49,402 nucleotides of DNA from a virus. The stretch lies in the IMG/VR virus record IMGVR_UViG_3300032236_000981, positions 1 through 49,402 of that record. One strand, given 5' to 3'. Under the pieces are notes generated by a model, which was not told where the DNA came from, did not search any database, and saw only the letters and a list, made by a program, of their open reading frames with translations. Shown piece after piece: positions 7,656-14,979 of the stretch; the first letter of the stretch is position 1; each line of letters begins with the position of its first letter. Both the position numbers and the translations under genes were made by a program.

Positions 7656-8336
7656 TTACCACTCAACAGCGGACGATGTTGAAGATTCTGAATCATTAGA
7701 AGAATCAGAAGTAATTCCAAGATAGAATCCTTCTTGCTCAGCATATGCAATATCACGAACTGCTGTTTTTTCTAGATCAAATAGTTCATATTTTTCCAAA
7801 TTAACTGGATCAACATCTGCTGTTGGCAGTGGAATAATAGAATAATTTGTCTCAGTAGCAGTTCCAGTACGCTTTAGCTTCCAAATAAGATTTGAAATAC
7901 TACCTGTTTCTCCTGCATAATTAATAATTTCAGGTGTTGCAGACTTTGGACCTGCTCCCTGTGAAAAAATTGCAATATAAGGATCTTCATTCCCATCGTC
8001 TACTAAAACATTTGCATAGAAACGTGCACGACCCTTCCAGCCAGCTTTTGGATCACGACGATGCTGTTCACAACCAAAGCAACGACCTTGATCTTCAATT
8101 GTGCAAAGTGCTTTACGCTTATAATCCTTTGGGTTTGTATGCTCAACTGCAATAAAAGCAAGTCCAGCCTTCTCAACATAATTTTTTGAATCAGCATCAA
8201 TCTCTTGCATAAAACGAATTTTTACTGATTGTCCATCTTTAACTGTTAGCCATCGTCCCTTTTGTGTATCATTTGAAAACGAAGACTTTTGTTCCATTTG
8301 TTCATTTAAAGCTTTTAAACCTGTTACTATTCCCAT
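7656..8336 (-). CDS. gp32-like single-stranded DNA-binding protein
   Basis: The 226-residue protein resembles phage gp32-type SSBs by layout rather than by strong identity. A short N-terminal arm is followed by a core with a putative zinc site C78-x7-C86-x2-C89-x2-H92, aromatic and basic residues for binding ssDNA (FYANVLVDDG), and a Ser/Asp/Glu-rich acidic tail of the type that recruits replication proteins. It lies between primase and polymerase. It has a strong Shine-Dalgarno (AAGGAGATATACA before the ATG) and its own consensus-like promoter, which fits the high copy number an SSB needs. Host-type SSB with a plain OB fold is excluded by the zinc site. Confidence 0.72.
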   Translation of the reverse strand: MGIVTGLKALNEQMEQKSSFSNDTQKGRWLTVKDGQSVKIRFMQEIDADSKNYVEKAGLAFIAVEHTNPKDYKRKALCTIEDQGRCFGCEQHRRDPKAGWKGRARFYANVLVDDGNEDPYIAIFSQGAGPKSATPEIINYAGETGSISNLIWKLKRTGTATETNYSIIPLPTADVDPVNLEKYELFDLEKTAVRDIAYAEQEGFYLGITSDSSNDSESSTSSAVEW

Positions 8337-8383
8337 TGTATATCTCCTTAGTATAAGGGCTGTTTGATGCCCTGTGTATTTTT

Positions 8384-8412
8384 ATTATATCACTTTAAAA
8401 CAATTTTGTCTA
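8384..8412 (-). promoter_or_regulatory. Sigma70/sigmaA-like promoter of the SSB-polymerase segment
   Basis: On the minus strand TAGACA (8407-8412) lies 17 bases upstream of TATAAT (8384-8389), immediately after the primase stop. This is one of the best consensus promoters in the window. The leader of about 40 bases contains an inverted repeat AGGGC/GCCCT (about 8354-8373) ahead of the Shine-Dalgarno. This could be a site for autogenous control of the SSB, but that is inference. Confidence 0.75.
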
Positions 8413-9381
8413 CTAAATATTTGCATACTCAAAATGAGGAATTGCATTCTTTATACACTGCTTTATTTCTTCATCTGTGAGATCGCCCACATCTTTAGCA
8501 GAATTAGGATAAATTTCATTTTGATTATATCTAGCCCAAAGGACATCTTTATTCCTTAATTTATTAGCTATTGTATTTCCTAATGCTCTGCCTGCTTGAT
8601 CGTTATCTGTCATAATTATTATTTTTGAAGCATACTTATTTAAATGGCTTATATTTATATCAGAAATACTACCACCTAGTGTTGCTACAGCATTTGGAAA
8701 TCCCGCCTGCCATAAACGAATAGCATCAAAACTTGATTCAACAACTATAATTGTTCCACCTTCACGCTTCGCACGATGAAGATTAAACATGGTTTTATTG
8801 CGTGGAAGGTTTGGGCTATTCTTAAATCTTTTTCCACCATCAATAGATCTTCCAATAACACCAACAAGTATTCCGTCTGGCGAATGAAGCGGTACTGTTA
8901 CCATCTGTTGACTAATTGAGTATCCTAATCCAAAATATTCCCAAGCTTCTTGATAAATTTTTCTCATATTAAAATATGCTTGCGAAGCATTTATATCGTG
9001 CAAGACTAAATCCTCATGCAATTTATTTTGAACTGATTGCGGAAATTCTTCAAACTCTGGTTTATCTTGCAATAAGTCTTGAAGTTCTTCTTCAAGTGCT
9101 TGTGCATCAGAAAGTTTGTTTGAAGATATAAATCTTAAAGCCTCAAAACTATTTCTACCAGTTAATTCCATAACTAGGTTCAATATTGTACCCGAGGCAT
9201 TGCAGTTTTGATTATAACAAACATATAATCCTTTTGAATAACTTACTGCAAAAGCTGGTGAATCTGTATTACGATGAAACGGACATAAACATAAAAAATC
9301 AGTCCCAGTTTGTGAAACTATTTCTACATTGCAAGAACGCAAAATAGAGCGGAGATCCGCTTTAGTATATGCATCTGTCAT
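8413..9381 (-). CDS. DnaG-like primase
   Basis: The 322-residue protein has an N-terminal zinc-binding domain (CPFH with C33 and H36, then C55 and C60) followed by a Toprim domain. The latter has the conserved Glu in IIVVESSFDAI near residue 213 and the acidic TDNDQAGR near residue 257. This matches bacterial DnaG but is about half its length: the RNA polymerase domain is compact and no helicase-binding C-terminal domain is visible. It makes RNA primers for the DnaE-type polymerase and probably contacts the DnaB-like helicase encoded two genes upstream. It ends directly at the SSB promoter. Confidence 0.92.
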   Translation of the reverse strand: MTDAYTKADLRSILRSCNVEIVSQTGTDFLCLCPFHRNTDSPAFAVSYSKGLYVCYNQNCNASGTILNLVMELTGRNSFEALRFISSNKLSDAQALEEELQDLLQDKPEFEEFPQSVQNKLHEDLVLHDINASQAYFNMRKIYQEAWEYFGLGYSISQQMVTVPLHSPDGILVGVIGRSIDGGKRFKNSPNLPRNKTMFNLHRAKREGGTIIVVESSFDAIRLWQAGFPNAVATLGGSISDINISHLNKYASKIIIMTDNDQAGRALGNTIANKLRNKDVLWARYNQNEIYPNSAKDVGDLTDEEIKQCIKNAIPHFEYANI

Positions 9382-9383
9382 TT

Positions 9384-9665
9384 TTATCCTTTAGGTATTA
9401 AGCTCTGACCCGAGAATCCTTCATACTTTAATGCTTTAGACTTACCTATATAAATTCCATACATTACAAGATTGAAAGTGTAGTGATCCTTCTCTTCATT
9501 ATATTTTACATTAAATTGTGGCTGCATGTCAAGGACAGGAACATAACCTTTGTCCCGCATTTGCTGAACCAAAAGTCTTTCATAATTCTCCCTTGAGCTT
9601 TGGAATTTAGAATCATCTTTTATGGTTCCACTCATCCAAAAGTCATGTATTTTTCGTGGGTACAT
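9384..9665 (-). CDS. Hypothetical protein (93 aa) between helicase and primase
   Basis: No family was recognised. The product is basic at its N-terminus (MYPRKIHDFWMSG) with a central helix and a beta-rich end. The ATG at 9665 is preferred over the in-frame GTG at 9671 and TTG at 9674 because a purine-rich AGAAAGA precedes it at a usable distance. It is the first gene after a promoter with an overlapping palindrome and lies directly before primase. It may act in primosome assembly, but only its position suggests this. Confidence 0.6.
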   Translation of the reverse strand: MYPRKIHDFWMSGTIKDDSKFQSSRENYERLLVQQMRDKGYVPVLDMQPQFNVKYNEEKDHYTFNLVMYGIYIGKSKALKYEGFSGQSLIPKG

Positions 9666-9679
9666 GATCACCAATCTTT

Positions 9680-9697
9680 CTTGATAATTATATCAAG
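9680..9697 (-). promoter_or_regulatory. Extended -10 promoter inside a palindrome (possible operator)
   Basis: An 18-base inverted repeat CTTGATA-ATTA-TATCAAG covers a TGATATAAT extended -10 (minus strand, 9687-9695). It lies in the only gap between the helicase and primase genes. A palindrome centred on the -10 is a classic arrangement for a repressor operator; the sequence is too AT-rich for a good terminator. Confidence 0.5.
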
Positions 9698-9717
9698 TTG
9701 CAGACTGATTACATAAA

Positions 9718-10944
9718 TTAAGTTAATGGAACATCATAGACTTCTTTAACGATACCCCTATTAAGATCCCAGTCTAGATACATTCCAAACTCCGTGCCGT
9801 GACGATTTTTGCGACTTACTATCTCCATTATATTAGAATCAGGATTCTTATGAACAGCAATAGCCATATCAGCATCGTATTCAATTGCCTTTGACCAAGC
9901 TACTTGATTTAACATTGGTGGAGAATCATGGTCTGCAGATTCTTCTGCTGTGGCAGCGGTAATGTCAATGATAGGAATATTATTAGTCATTGCCAATTTC
10001 TTAAATGACTTTGAAATATTCATATTTCTTTCTGTAGGGCCTTTTGAATTTTGATTATCAGCAAATAGCTGATGGTAGTCAAGAATTACAATATCTGGTT
10101 TATACTGATCAATCTTTCCTTGAATTACATTTGGAGTAACTTCTCCCATACCTTCATTTGATACTAGGATAAATTGATTCTTATCTGTAAACTTTTTTGA
10201 ACCCCAATCATCAAATTGGTCAATATTTACATCTCCTCTTGCAAAGTCAGAAGCCTTAAACAATCCCGACCCCATCATTGTATAAATACGGTCACGCATA
10301 TTTTCAGGTGTCATTTCAAGGGATACAATCATTGGCTTAAAGCCCTGTTCCCAAGCCTTGCAGGCTAAATAAGAGGAGAACCAAGTCTTACCCTTACCTG
10401 GCCAACCAATCATCACTATAAGGTGTCCTGGAGCCATTCCTGTGGGATAGGAATAATCAATTGCTTTAAAACCAGTTTTAATTCCTGGGCTACCGCCCAT
10501 AATATCTGAACGCTCTTTAATCGCTTGAAAATGTTTTTCAGCTTCTTTATAATCAGTTAAATCAACATCTCTAACATTTGAGGTTAGCTTACCTAGTGCG
10601 GTTAATTCGGATTGCATTTGAGATATAACTCTTGAAGATGCCTCTGTTTTTAAACTTGCCCCAGAGGTTAGTAATAGGTTTCTTAATCTTGAAGTCAAGT
10701 ATTCGTTTTTTAACTGATCAAGATAGTATTCAGTTTCACCTTTTACTTTTGTGGGTTCAAAATCTTTAAACTTTTCAACAAGAACAGAAACATCGGGAAC
10801 AGACTTAAACTTTAAATAATAAGATTTTAAACCTTCCCAAACATCTCTATGAGATGTAAAAACCTCATCAACATTTCCAGATAGGACTACTGAAATATCC
10901 TTATTCTGACAAATTGCTGTTATTACTGCTGATTCTGTATTCAT
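9718..10944 (-). CDS. DnaB-like replicative helicase
   Basis: The 408-residue RecA-fold hexameric helicase has an N-terminal helical domain that starts in the family manner (MNTESAVITAIC). It has Walker A GWPGKGKTW near residue 183, Walker B IVILDYHQLF near residue 288, and a KNRHG arginine-finger-type segment near the C-terminus. DnaB normally has about 450 residues, so the N-terminal domain is slightly shortened. It unwinds the fork and recruits primase. It overlaps the preceding 121-residue gene by 44 bases, unusually long for this region, but the start matches family architecture. Confidence 0.93.
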   Translation of the reverse strand: MNTESAVITAICQNKDISVVLSGNVDEVFTSHRDVWEGLKSYYLKFKSVPDVSVLVEKFKDFEPTKVKGETEYYLDQLKNEYLTSRLRNLLLTSGASLKTEASSRVISQMQSELTALGKLTSNVRDVDLTDYKEAEKHFQAIKERSDIMGGSPGIKTGFKAIDYSYPTGMAPGHLIVMIGWPGKGKTWFSSYLACKAWEQGFKPMIVSLEMTPENMRDRIYTMMGSGLFKASDFARGDVNIDQFDDWGSKKFTDKNQFILVSNEGMGEVTPNVIQGKIDQYKPDIVILDYHQLFADNQNSKGPTERNMNISKSFKKLAMTNNIPIIDITAATAEESADHDSPPMLNQVAWSKAIEYDADMAIAVHKNPDSNIMEIVSRKNRHGTEFGMYLDWDLNRGIVKEVYDVPLT

Positions 10945-11266
10945 CGTCTCTTTCTTGAACCATAGATTTTGTTTTTGATCTGATCAATTCTCTGCGAGAT
11001 TTATCTTCTTCTGTTTGCTGTAAAGCTATATCTAATTTTTCAAAGTTATAAAAAAACCAATCTATTGGATGTTTAGATTTATCTAATTTAAAATAATACT
11101 CAAGTAGTATTTTTGCACGATCATATCCTACACTATCAATAACATCTTGCATAGCCCACTTTTCACGATATTTATTTACTATCGCAGGCTTTTTATAATG
11201 CTCTTTATATAAAACACAATAAAAAGATACTAAAGCATATGCAAGCTTTGCTTGATCTTTTGTCAT
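10901..11266 (-). CDS. Hypothetical protein upstream of helicase (121 aa)
   Basis: The product is helical and basic, with aromatic-rich segments (FYCVLYKEHYKK, PIDWFFYNFEKLD) and a charged C-terminal tail. It lies directly before the DnaB-like helicase and overlaps it by 44 bases. Helicase loaders or primosome organisers often sit at this position, but no Walker motif is present, so it is not a DnaC-type ATPase. The ATG at 11266 overlaps the previous stop as ATGA. Function is unknown; a non-ATPase helicase partner is a possible reading. Confidence 0.65.
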   Translation of the reverse strand: MTKDQAKLAYALVSFYCVLYKEHYKKPAIVNKYREKWAMQDVIDSVGYDRAKILLEYYFKLDKSKHPIDWFFYNFEKLDIALQQTEEDKSRRELIRSKTKSMVQERDDEYRISSNNSNLSE

Positions 11267-11478
11267 TTCTTACCTTTATTTACCTTTAACTCTTCTTCAA
11301 CTTCGTTTGATTTTTCAATCAATTTACTTTCTACAAAAGCATACACCCTATTTACAGCTTCGTCAACTGTTTCATGATCTCTTTTAAAATCTTCAACACC
11401 AATACCGATTTTAATACTTTCATAATTTCCTAGGTTGCGAGTGAACTGTAAATCAACTTTAACATTAGTCTGACTCAT
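11263..11478 (-). CDS. Hypothetical protein (71 aa)
   Basis: The ATG at 11478 (MSQTNVKVDLQFTRNLGNYE) is preferred over an upstream TTG at 11544 because AGGAAGAGG precedes it. The resulting 14-base overlap is like others in this run. The product has a beta-hairpin-like start (VKVDLQFTRNLG, then IKIGIGVEDF) followed by a long charged helix ending in GKK. This resembles small phage proteins that bind nucleic acid or other replication proteins, but no named family is recognised. Confidence 0.65.
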   Translation of the reverse strand: MSQTNVKVDLQFTRNLGNYESIKIGIGVEDFKRDHETVDEAVNRVYAFVESKLIEKSNEVEEELKVNKGKK

Positions 11479-11695
11479 CTTGAACCTCTTCCTTTTCATG
11501 AATGGCAAATCCTGGCTTAAACTTTTTAACACTTCCCTCAGCAAGATGTTGATATAAAACCATAAGCCTGTCTGATATTCCTATCATAGCATCAATATCC
11601 TGTTTTTGTACAGCCAGCTCCATTGTGAATTCCAACACTTTGAGTGCTTGATTTAATACATGAGATGCTTTTTTACTCTTATTATCATTTACCAC
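11465..11695 (-). CDS. Hypothetical small helical protein (76 aa)
   Basis: The product is almost entirely helical (VLNQALKVLEFTMELAVQ, AMIGISDRLMVLYQHLAE) with an acidic tail. It overlaps the HTH gene upstream by seven bases and the next gene by 14. No motif or family was recognised. Confidence 0.6.
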   Translation of the reverse strand: MVNDNKSKKASHVLNQALKVLEFTMELAVQKQDIDAMIGISDRLMVLYQHLAEGSVKKFKPGFAIHEKEEVQDESD

Positions 11696-12204
11696 TCGGG
11701 TTGATTCCAGACTGGGATAAACTCCCCATTGTTGTTTTTAACATATAAAATGTTTTCTTTATTCATCATTGCTTCCAACTCTGCTCTTGATGGCATATCA
11801 CCTGGAGTAATCCCGCCGTCAATCCTTGGTCTTCCACGATGTACTGTTTTAAAAAAATCATGCATATCTCTTATGTCATCTTGACTCCAAAAATATTTTC
11901 CTGGAGTTTTATTTCCATTAAGAGAGTAAATTCTTTGAGGAAATCTTATGTCTCCTCTATAAAGATGCCATTTAATTGTATCTTCATGCTTTCCAATTAA
12001 TTGACATACCTCTTTGATGGAATAAGCGTATTGTTTATTTTTATTGACATCAGCCAAACTATAAGCAACACGCTTACCCAATTGGTAATCCCAAGCGATA
12101 ATTAAATCTTCTGCTCTGGAACGACGTAATACTTTGTGAAGCTTATTGTTTAGGTAGAAATACCGTAACCGTGCTGCACTATCTCTTCTCGCCTTGCGAT
12201 CCAT
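11689..12204 (-). CDS. MerR/HTH_17-like DNA-binding protein (171 aa)
   Basis: The centre of this 171-residue protein has a winged-helix or MerR-type HTH: YSIKEVCQLIGKHEDTIKWH around residues 60-80, followed by a wing-like loop and FWSQDDIRDMHDFF. The N-terminus is very basic (MDRKARRDSAARLRYF). The pattern of a SIKEV helix followed by a specificity helix and a W-S-x-x-D step is typical of the HTH_17 and MerR families. It could be a transcription regulator or a replication-origin binding protein next to the helicase. The preceding zinc-ribbon gene overlaps it by 55 bases. Confidence 0.72.
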   Translation of the reverse strand: MDRKARRDSAARLRYFYLNNKLHKVLRRSRAEDLIIAWDYQLGKRVAYSLADVNKNKQYAYSIKEVCQLIGKHEDTIKWHLYRGDIRFPQRIYSLNGNKTPGKYFWSQDDIRDMHDFFKTVHRGRPRIDGGITPGDMPSRAELEAMMNKENILYVKNNNGEFIPVWNQPEW

Positions 12205-12335
12205 GCACCAAACCTATTATCTCTTTTTATCATCCATCTTTTCCCACACATAACACAAAACAATTCAACTCGTAGGTTTTGGGAATAAACCCTATCAACG
12301 AATACTCGTCCTGTGCATTTTTTACAATTGAGCAT
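12150..12335 (-). CDS. Small zinc-ribbon protein (61 aa)
   Basis: The protein starts MLNCKKCTGRVFVDRV and has a second pair, FCVMCGKRW, so the CxxC...CxxC spacing is that of a treble-clef or rubredoxin-like zinc ribbon. The C-terminal part is basic. It overlaps the HTH gene by 55 bases in another frame, which is long, but both cysteine pairs are intact and the pattern is coherent. Zinc ribbons of this size in phages often bind DNA or RNA polymerase. Its partner is unknown. Confidence 0.65.
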   Translation of the reverse strand: MLNCKKCTGRVFVDRVYSQNLRVELFCVMCGKRWMIKRDNRFGAWIARREEIVQHGYGIST

Positions 12336-12350
12336 TATTCAATTATCTTG

Positions 12351-12647
12351 TTACTTAGCTGCCTTTGCAAGTGCCTTTTCAGCATCTGACTGTGCTGCTG
12401 CGACAACATTAGTAAGTACTGCTGCTTCTGGTGCAGACAAGTGCTCTTGCTTTGTTAGCTTTGCAACCAAACCACGTGGGTTAATCTTTGCAAGAACTGG
12501 ACCAATAACTCCATAGATTGCTGCAAATGCAACATGCTTTAGGTTATGGTTTGCTGATCCGCCACGCTGCCAAAGAATGACGGCTGCAGATGCAGTTGCA
12601 TATACGTAGTGCTCAACCAGAGTCTTCTCTGAGTTTGTGATCTTCAT
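12351..12647 (-). CDS. Putative small membrane protein, holin-like (98 aa)
   Basis: There are two weakly hydrophobic stretches, residues 12-27 (VYATASAAVILW) and 37-55 (LKHVAFAAIYGVIGPVLAKI), separated by a short charged loop with Gly-Gly, then an Ala-rich amphipathic C-terminus ending in KALAKAAK. Two-helix architecture with a charged tail is the general look of small holins. However, this gene is far from the endolysin, and a better holin candidate lies beside it. ATAAGGAGACAAA gives a good ribosome site. Other explanations include a membrane anchor for replication proteins. Confidence 0.5.
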   Translation of the reverse strand: MKITNSEKTLVEHYVYATASAAVILWQRGGSANHNLKHVAFAAIYGVIGPVLAKINPRGLVAKLTKQEHLSAPEAAVLTNVVAAAQSDAEKALAKAAK

Positions 12648-12656
12648 TTTGTCTCC

Positions 12657-13460
12657 TTATAGACTAAATAATTTTCCATCAACTACACAAGTGTAGTTAG
12701 GGGAAATTTCCACAATCTGTACGTGAGGATGTTGACCATTCTCAATATGTGCGATTGCGAAACCTTTTTGCCAGTTATGATTTTGAGTGTATTTCATTCC
12801 GTCACTCTTTTCATCACACATATGCCCAATCTCGTATCCACGGATTGTTCTTCCTCCCGTTGAAACTGGCAATTCATAAGTTTGAAAATGCGAAGCAATT
12901 CTGTGTGAATGTCCTCTGATTAAAGAGATTTGTAGATCATCAATATCTTTTCTTACTGCACCTGTGTCTGCAATTGAAAGTCCATGATGCACATGAATAT
13001 CCCCAAAACGGTGCTTAGGTAGTTCATTATAATAAATATAATCGTAACCAAGCGAGTCTAGGGACCATAAAGATTCTGGCGTTATATCACCTAAGTATTC
13101 TGGCATTTTTTTATCTAAATAATCAAAAATTCTAATATCATGATTTCCTAGTGCTGAAAATAACTGAGCGTTGGGAAGCATTTCTCTTGTTTTGGCATAA
13201 AAATCTCTTGCGCCTTTTGCTTCATGTCGCATCATAGGAACAATAAGATCTTTACTGTCATTTTTATGAAGCTGAAGAAATTCTGCAGAACGCCCCTCTG
13301 TATATTTACTATAACATGCCTGATCATCTGTATCTCCAAGGTAATCAACCACGTCTGGCTTCATCCACTTCATTACCTTAAACCACAATTCAATCGCTTT
13401 ATCATCTTGATATGGAAATTGCTGATCAGACGATAGCATCCACTTTAAGTCGTTAGTCAT
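12657..13460 (-). CDS. Calcineurin-like metallophosphoesterase
   Basis: The 267-residue protein carries the ordered motifs of the superfamily: D12 in SSDQQF (the usual DxH is DxQ here), D43 in YLGDTDD, the GNHD at residues 105-108 in ALGNHDIR, a later HVHHG, and the RGHSHR near residue 200. These ligands hold two metals that hydrolyse phosphoesters in nucleic acids, nucleotides or phosphoproteins. The Q in place of the first His may change metal use. It lies at the start of the replication side and has its own promoter. The substrate is not readable from sequence; DNA or RNA end processing is likely. Confidence 0.85.
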   Translation of the reverse strand: MTNDLKWMLSSDQQFPYQDDKAIELWFKVMKWMKPDVVDYLGDTDDQACYSKYTEGRSAEFLQLHKNDSKDLIVPMMRHEAKGARDFYAKTREMLPNAQLFSALGNHDIRIFDYLDKKMPEYLGDITPESLWSLDSLGYDYIYYNELPKHRFGDIHVHHGLSIADTGAVRKDIDDLQISLIRGHSHRIASHFQTYELPVSTGGRTIRGYEIGHMCDEKSDGMKYTQNHNWQKGFAIAHIENGQHPHVQIVEISPNYTCVVDGKLFSL

Positions 13461-13485
13461 ATAATCCTTTTTCTAGGTTTAGTCT

Positions 13486-13515
13486 ATTGTACTGCTATAT
13501 ATCATTATTTGTCAA
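13486..13515 (-). promoter_or_regulatory. Sigma70/sigmaA-like promoter of the replication side
   Basis: On the minus strand TTGACA (13510-13515, perfect -35) is followed after 18 bases by TACAAT (13486-13491). The leader is about 20 bases, with AAAGGA before the ATG at 13460. It lies just downstream of the HNH stop and is the first consensus promoter facing the phosphoesterase, zinc-ribbon and helicase genes, so it is probably the main early promoter of this block. Confidence 0.75.
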
Positions 13516-13772
13516 GCAACGTGTGCTTTATTATGTTCTGCTCTTGAACATAAAAATAGATTAATTAATCTATTATCTTGCTTATCTTTATTTATATGGT
13601 GAACAGTTTCCCATTCCCCCATTATTCTACCTATTTCTTTTTCTATAATAAGTCGGTGTTCATAATACCAACCCATAAAACTTTTTGGATGTTCTGGAAC
13701 TTTTACCAAAACATAGCCCTCACGACTAATTTTCCTATCTCTCTTTGTCCAAGTTTTGATAGGATCGTACAT
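13512..13772 (-). CDS. HNH endonuclease-like protein (86 aa)
   Basis: The ATG at 13772 shares one base with the preceding stop, which supports it over the upstream in-frame start at 13796. The 86-residue protein ends with an HNH motif: the VHHIN pair at residues 57-61, an Asn in DNRLINLF near 67-71, and the final His in RAEHNKAH. No zinc cysteine pairs frame the motif. Short free-standing HNH proteins in phages are either homing nucleases or packaging partners of terminase. This one lies between tail and replication genes, away from any terminase, so a homing-type origin is plausible. Confidence 0.82.
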   Translation of the reverse strand: MYDPIKTWTKRDRKISREGYVLVKVPEHPKSFMGWYYEHRLIIEKEIGRIMGEWETVHHINKDKQDNRLINLFLCSRAEHNKAHVA

Positions 13773-14161
13773 TATGCTGTTCCTATCGCAATCCAATAAA
13801 TTGCTCCAACGGCAACATTGGTTGAAAATGTTACCTGTGTATCATTTTGAGAACTTATCCAGCAGTAAGCTAGTGCTGATCCGCTTGGAGAATATGGAGT
13901 TGCAACAATTGAAGTAAGCTTAGTCATACCTGATATTGGCAATTTAACAACAAAAGATTTTGAAGTAGTTCCACTTGCTGGCTTTTGAATTCCGCCTGCT
14001 GTTTTTATAACTGATACAGACCCATCTCCATTTTTAGTTGATGCCAACCCATTAACCAAATTATTAATTGTTTGTTGCTGCAAATTAACTGCATTAATTA
14101 TTTGATTTATAATACTATAATCAATGACTGCGTTGTCTGTAGGTAATATTAAGCTTGTCAT
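13772..14161 (-). CDS. Probable virion protein, tail tip or fibre end (129 aa)
   Basis: The 129-residue protein has a helical N-terminus rich in Asn and Gln (INQIINAVNLQQQTINNLVN), suitable for a coiled-coil trimer. It is followed by a beta-rich, Ser/Thr-rich C-terminal domain that ends in a hydrophobic strand (AVGAIYWIAIGTA). This coil-then-beta plan is common in the last subunit of a phage fibre. It overlaps the preceding gene as ATGA. No enzyme motif is seen. Assignment is by composition and by its place at the end of the tail region. Confidence 0.5.
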   Translation of the reverse strand: MTSLILPTDNAVIDYSIINQIINAVNLQQQTINNLVNGLASTKNGDGSVSVIKTAGGIQKPASGTTSKSFVVKLPISGMTKLTSIVATPYSPSGSALAYCWISSQNDTQVTFSTNVAVGAIYWIAIGTA

Positions 14162-14550
14162 ATATTATCTCCTTCTTCATGAATAAGAACTTCTTTTTGT
14201 CCCGCCGTAATAATATCTGTATTAAGCCATTCTAGAACATCTGGATCAATTACATGACGACGCTTTGAATCACTTACTAGGTATATTTTACCATCAGAGA
14301 TGTCTTTTATCAAAGTCCCGTCCCTAAACCCTAGGGTTCCAGCAAGAGATATCTTGTTAATCTTTTCTTCTGAGGTTTTAATAACTGGCAGAGACCAAGA
14401 AAGCATTGCTCTCTCTGAAACAAACTTAAACTTTTTGTTTCCTTTAATATAAAAATAACCCTTTTCAGTATAAGCAATTAATCCACTTGGAACTGCAGGA
14501 TTATATATCTTAACAGTCTTTTTTTTCTTCAAGAAGTTTTGAATATTCAT
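14158..14550 (-). CDS. Hypothetical protein with cell-wall-type repeat (130 aa)
   Basis: The start is ATG at 14550, with AAAAGG upstream. The C-terminal half reads FRDGTLIKDISDGKIYLVSD then SKRRHVIDP. This resembles the short DGTLI...VYLV...GKKRPI repeat found in bacterial and phage cell-surface and wall-hydrolase proteins. The N-terminal half has a second similar unit (YNPAVPSGLIAYTEKGYFYI). It may bind peptidoglycan or surface polymers. It overlaps the coiled-coil gene before it by 41 bases and its N-terminus contains a poly-Lys run encoded by A8. The repeat is seen; the function is inferred. Confidence 0.55.
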   Translation of the reverse strand: MNIQNFLKKKKTVKIYNPAVPSGLIAYTEKGYFYIKGNKKFKFVSERAMLSWSLPVIKTSEEKINKISLAGTLGFRDGTLIKDISDGKIYLVSDSKRRHVIDPDVLEWLNTDIITAGQKEVLIHEEGDNI

Positions 14551-14692
14551 CAATAACCTTTTGCATTTCTACTATTTGATCTTGCTGTTGTGTAAATTCT
14601 GCTCTTAATACTGCATTCTGTGTTTCATATGTTGAAACAATTTCACCAATTCTTTGCTGCAAAGCAGTTATAATTAATTCAGCTTTATCCAT
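14510..14692 (-). CDS. Small coiled-coil protein (60 aa)
   Basis: The whole 60-residue product is a heptad-like helix (ALQQRIGEIVSTYETQNAVL then IVEMQKVIDEYSKLLEEKKD) with no other feature. The ATG at 14692 follows AAAAGGA and an extended -10 promoter. It may trimerise and serve as a stalk for the next gene product, with which it overlaps in an unusual way around an A8 run. No family was recognised. Confidence 0.6.
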   Translation of the reverse strand: MDKAELIITALQQRIGEIVSTYETQNAVLRAEFTQQQDQIVEMQKVIDEYSKLLEEKKDC

Positions 14693-14712
14693 TTTAATCC
14701 TTTTTTCATTTT

Positions 14713-14721
14713 ATTATACCA
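14713..14721 (-). promoter_or_regulatory. Extended -10 promoter
   Basis: The minus-strand TGGTATAAT follows the stop of the Cys-rich gene and precedes the coiled-coil gene, with the ATG at 14692. No clear -35 is seen, as expected for an extended -10 promoter. Confidence 0.55.
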
Positions 14722-14723
14722 CA

Positions 14724-14963
14724 CTACCACTTACCCATTGGGCATTTAGAAGACTCAATTTTTGTTTTTAATGTCATAAAACAACCACATTTTTTACATT
14801 GCTTAGTTAAATTAATTAATTCTGGACAAGATTTGCAAACATCAAATCTTTTATTAGAAATTTCATCATTAACTATTTTTTTTTCTGAATTTAAAATATC
14901 CCAGGGTCTGGAGTCTCCTAAATTAGCTTTGTATATTTCCCAAGCTGTTAAATCATTATCCAT
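14724..14963 (-). CDS. Cys-rich zinc-binding protein (79 aa)
   Basis: The C-terminal half has six cysteines in the pattern CKSC...CKKCGC...C (residues 42-76), ending in KCPMGKW. Zinc-binding modules of this shape are common in T4-like and actinobacterial phage proteins of unknown function. The N-terminus is a charged helix. It sits between tail genes and is probably expressed with them. It could fold as a small structural or regulatory unit; no reaction can be assigned. Confidence 0.65.
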   Translation of the reverse strand: MDNDLTAWEIYKANLGDSRPWDILNSEKKIVNDEISNKRFDVCKSCPELINLTKQCKKCGCFMTLKTKIESSKCPMGKW

Positions 14964-14979
14964 ATAAAACCTTTAACTA

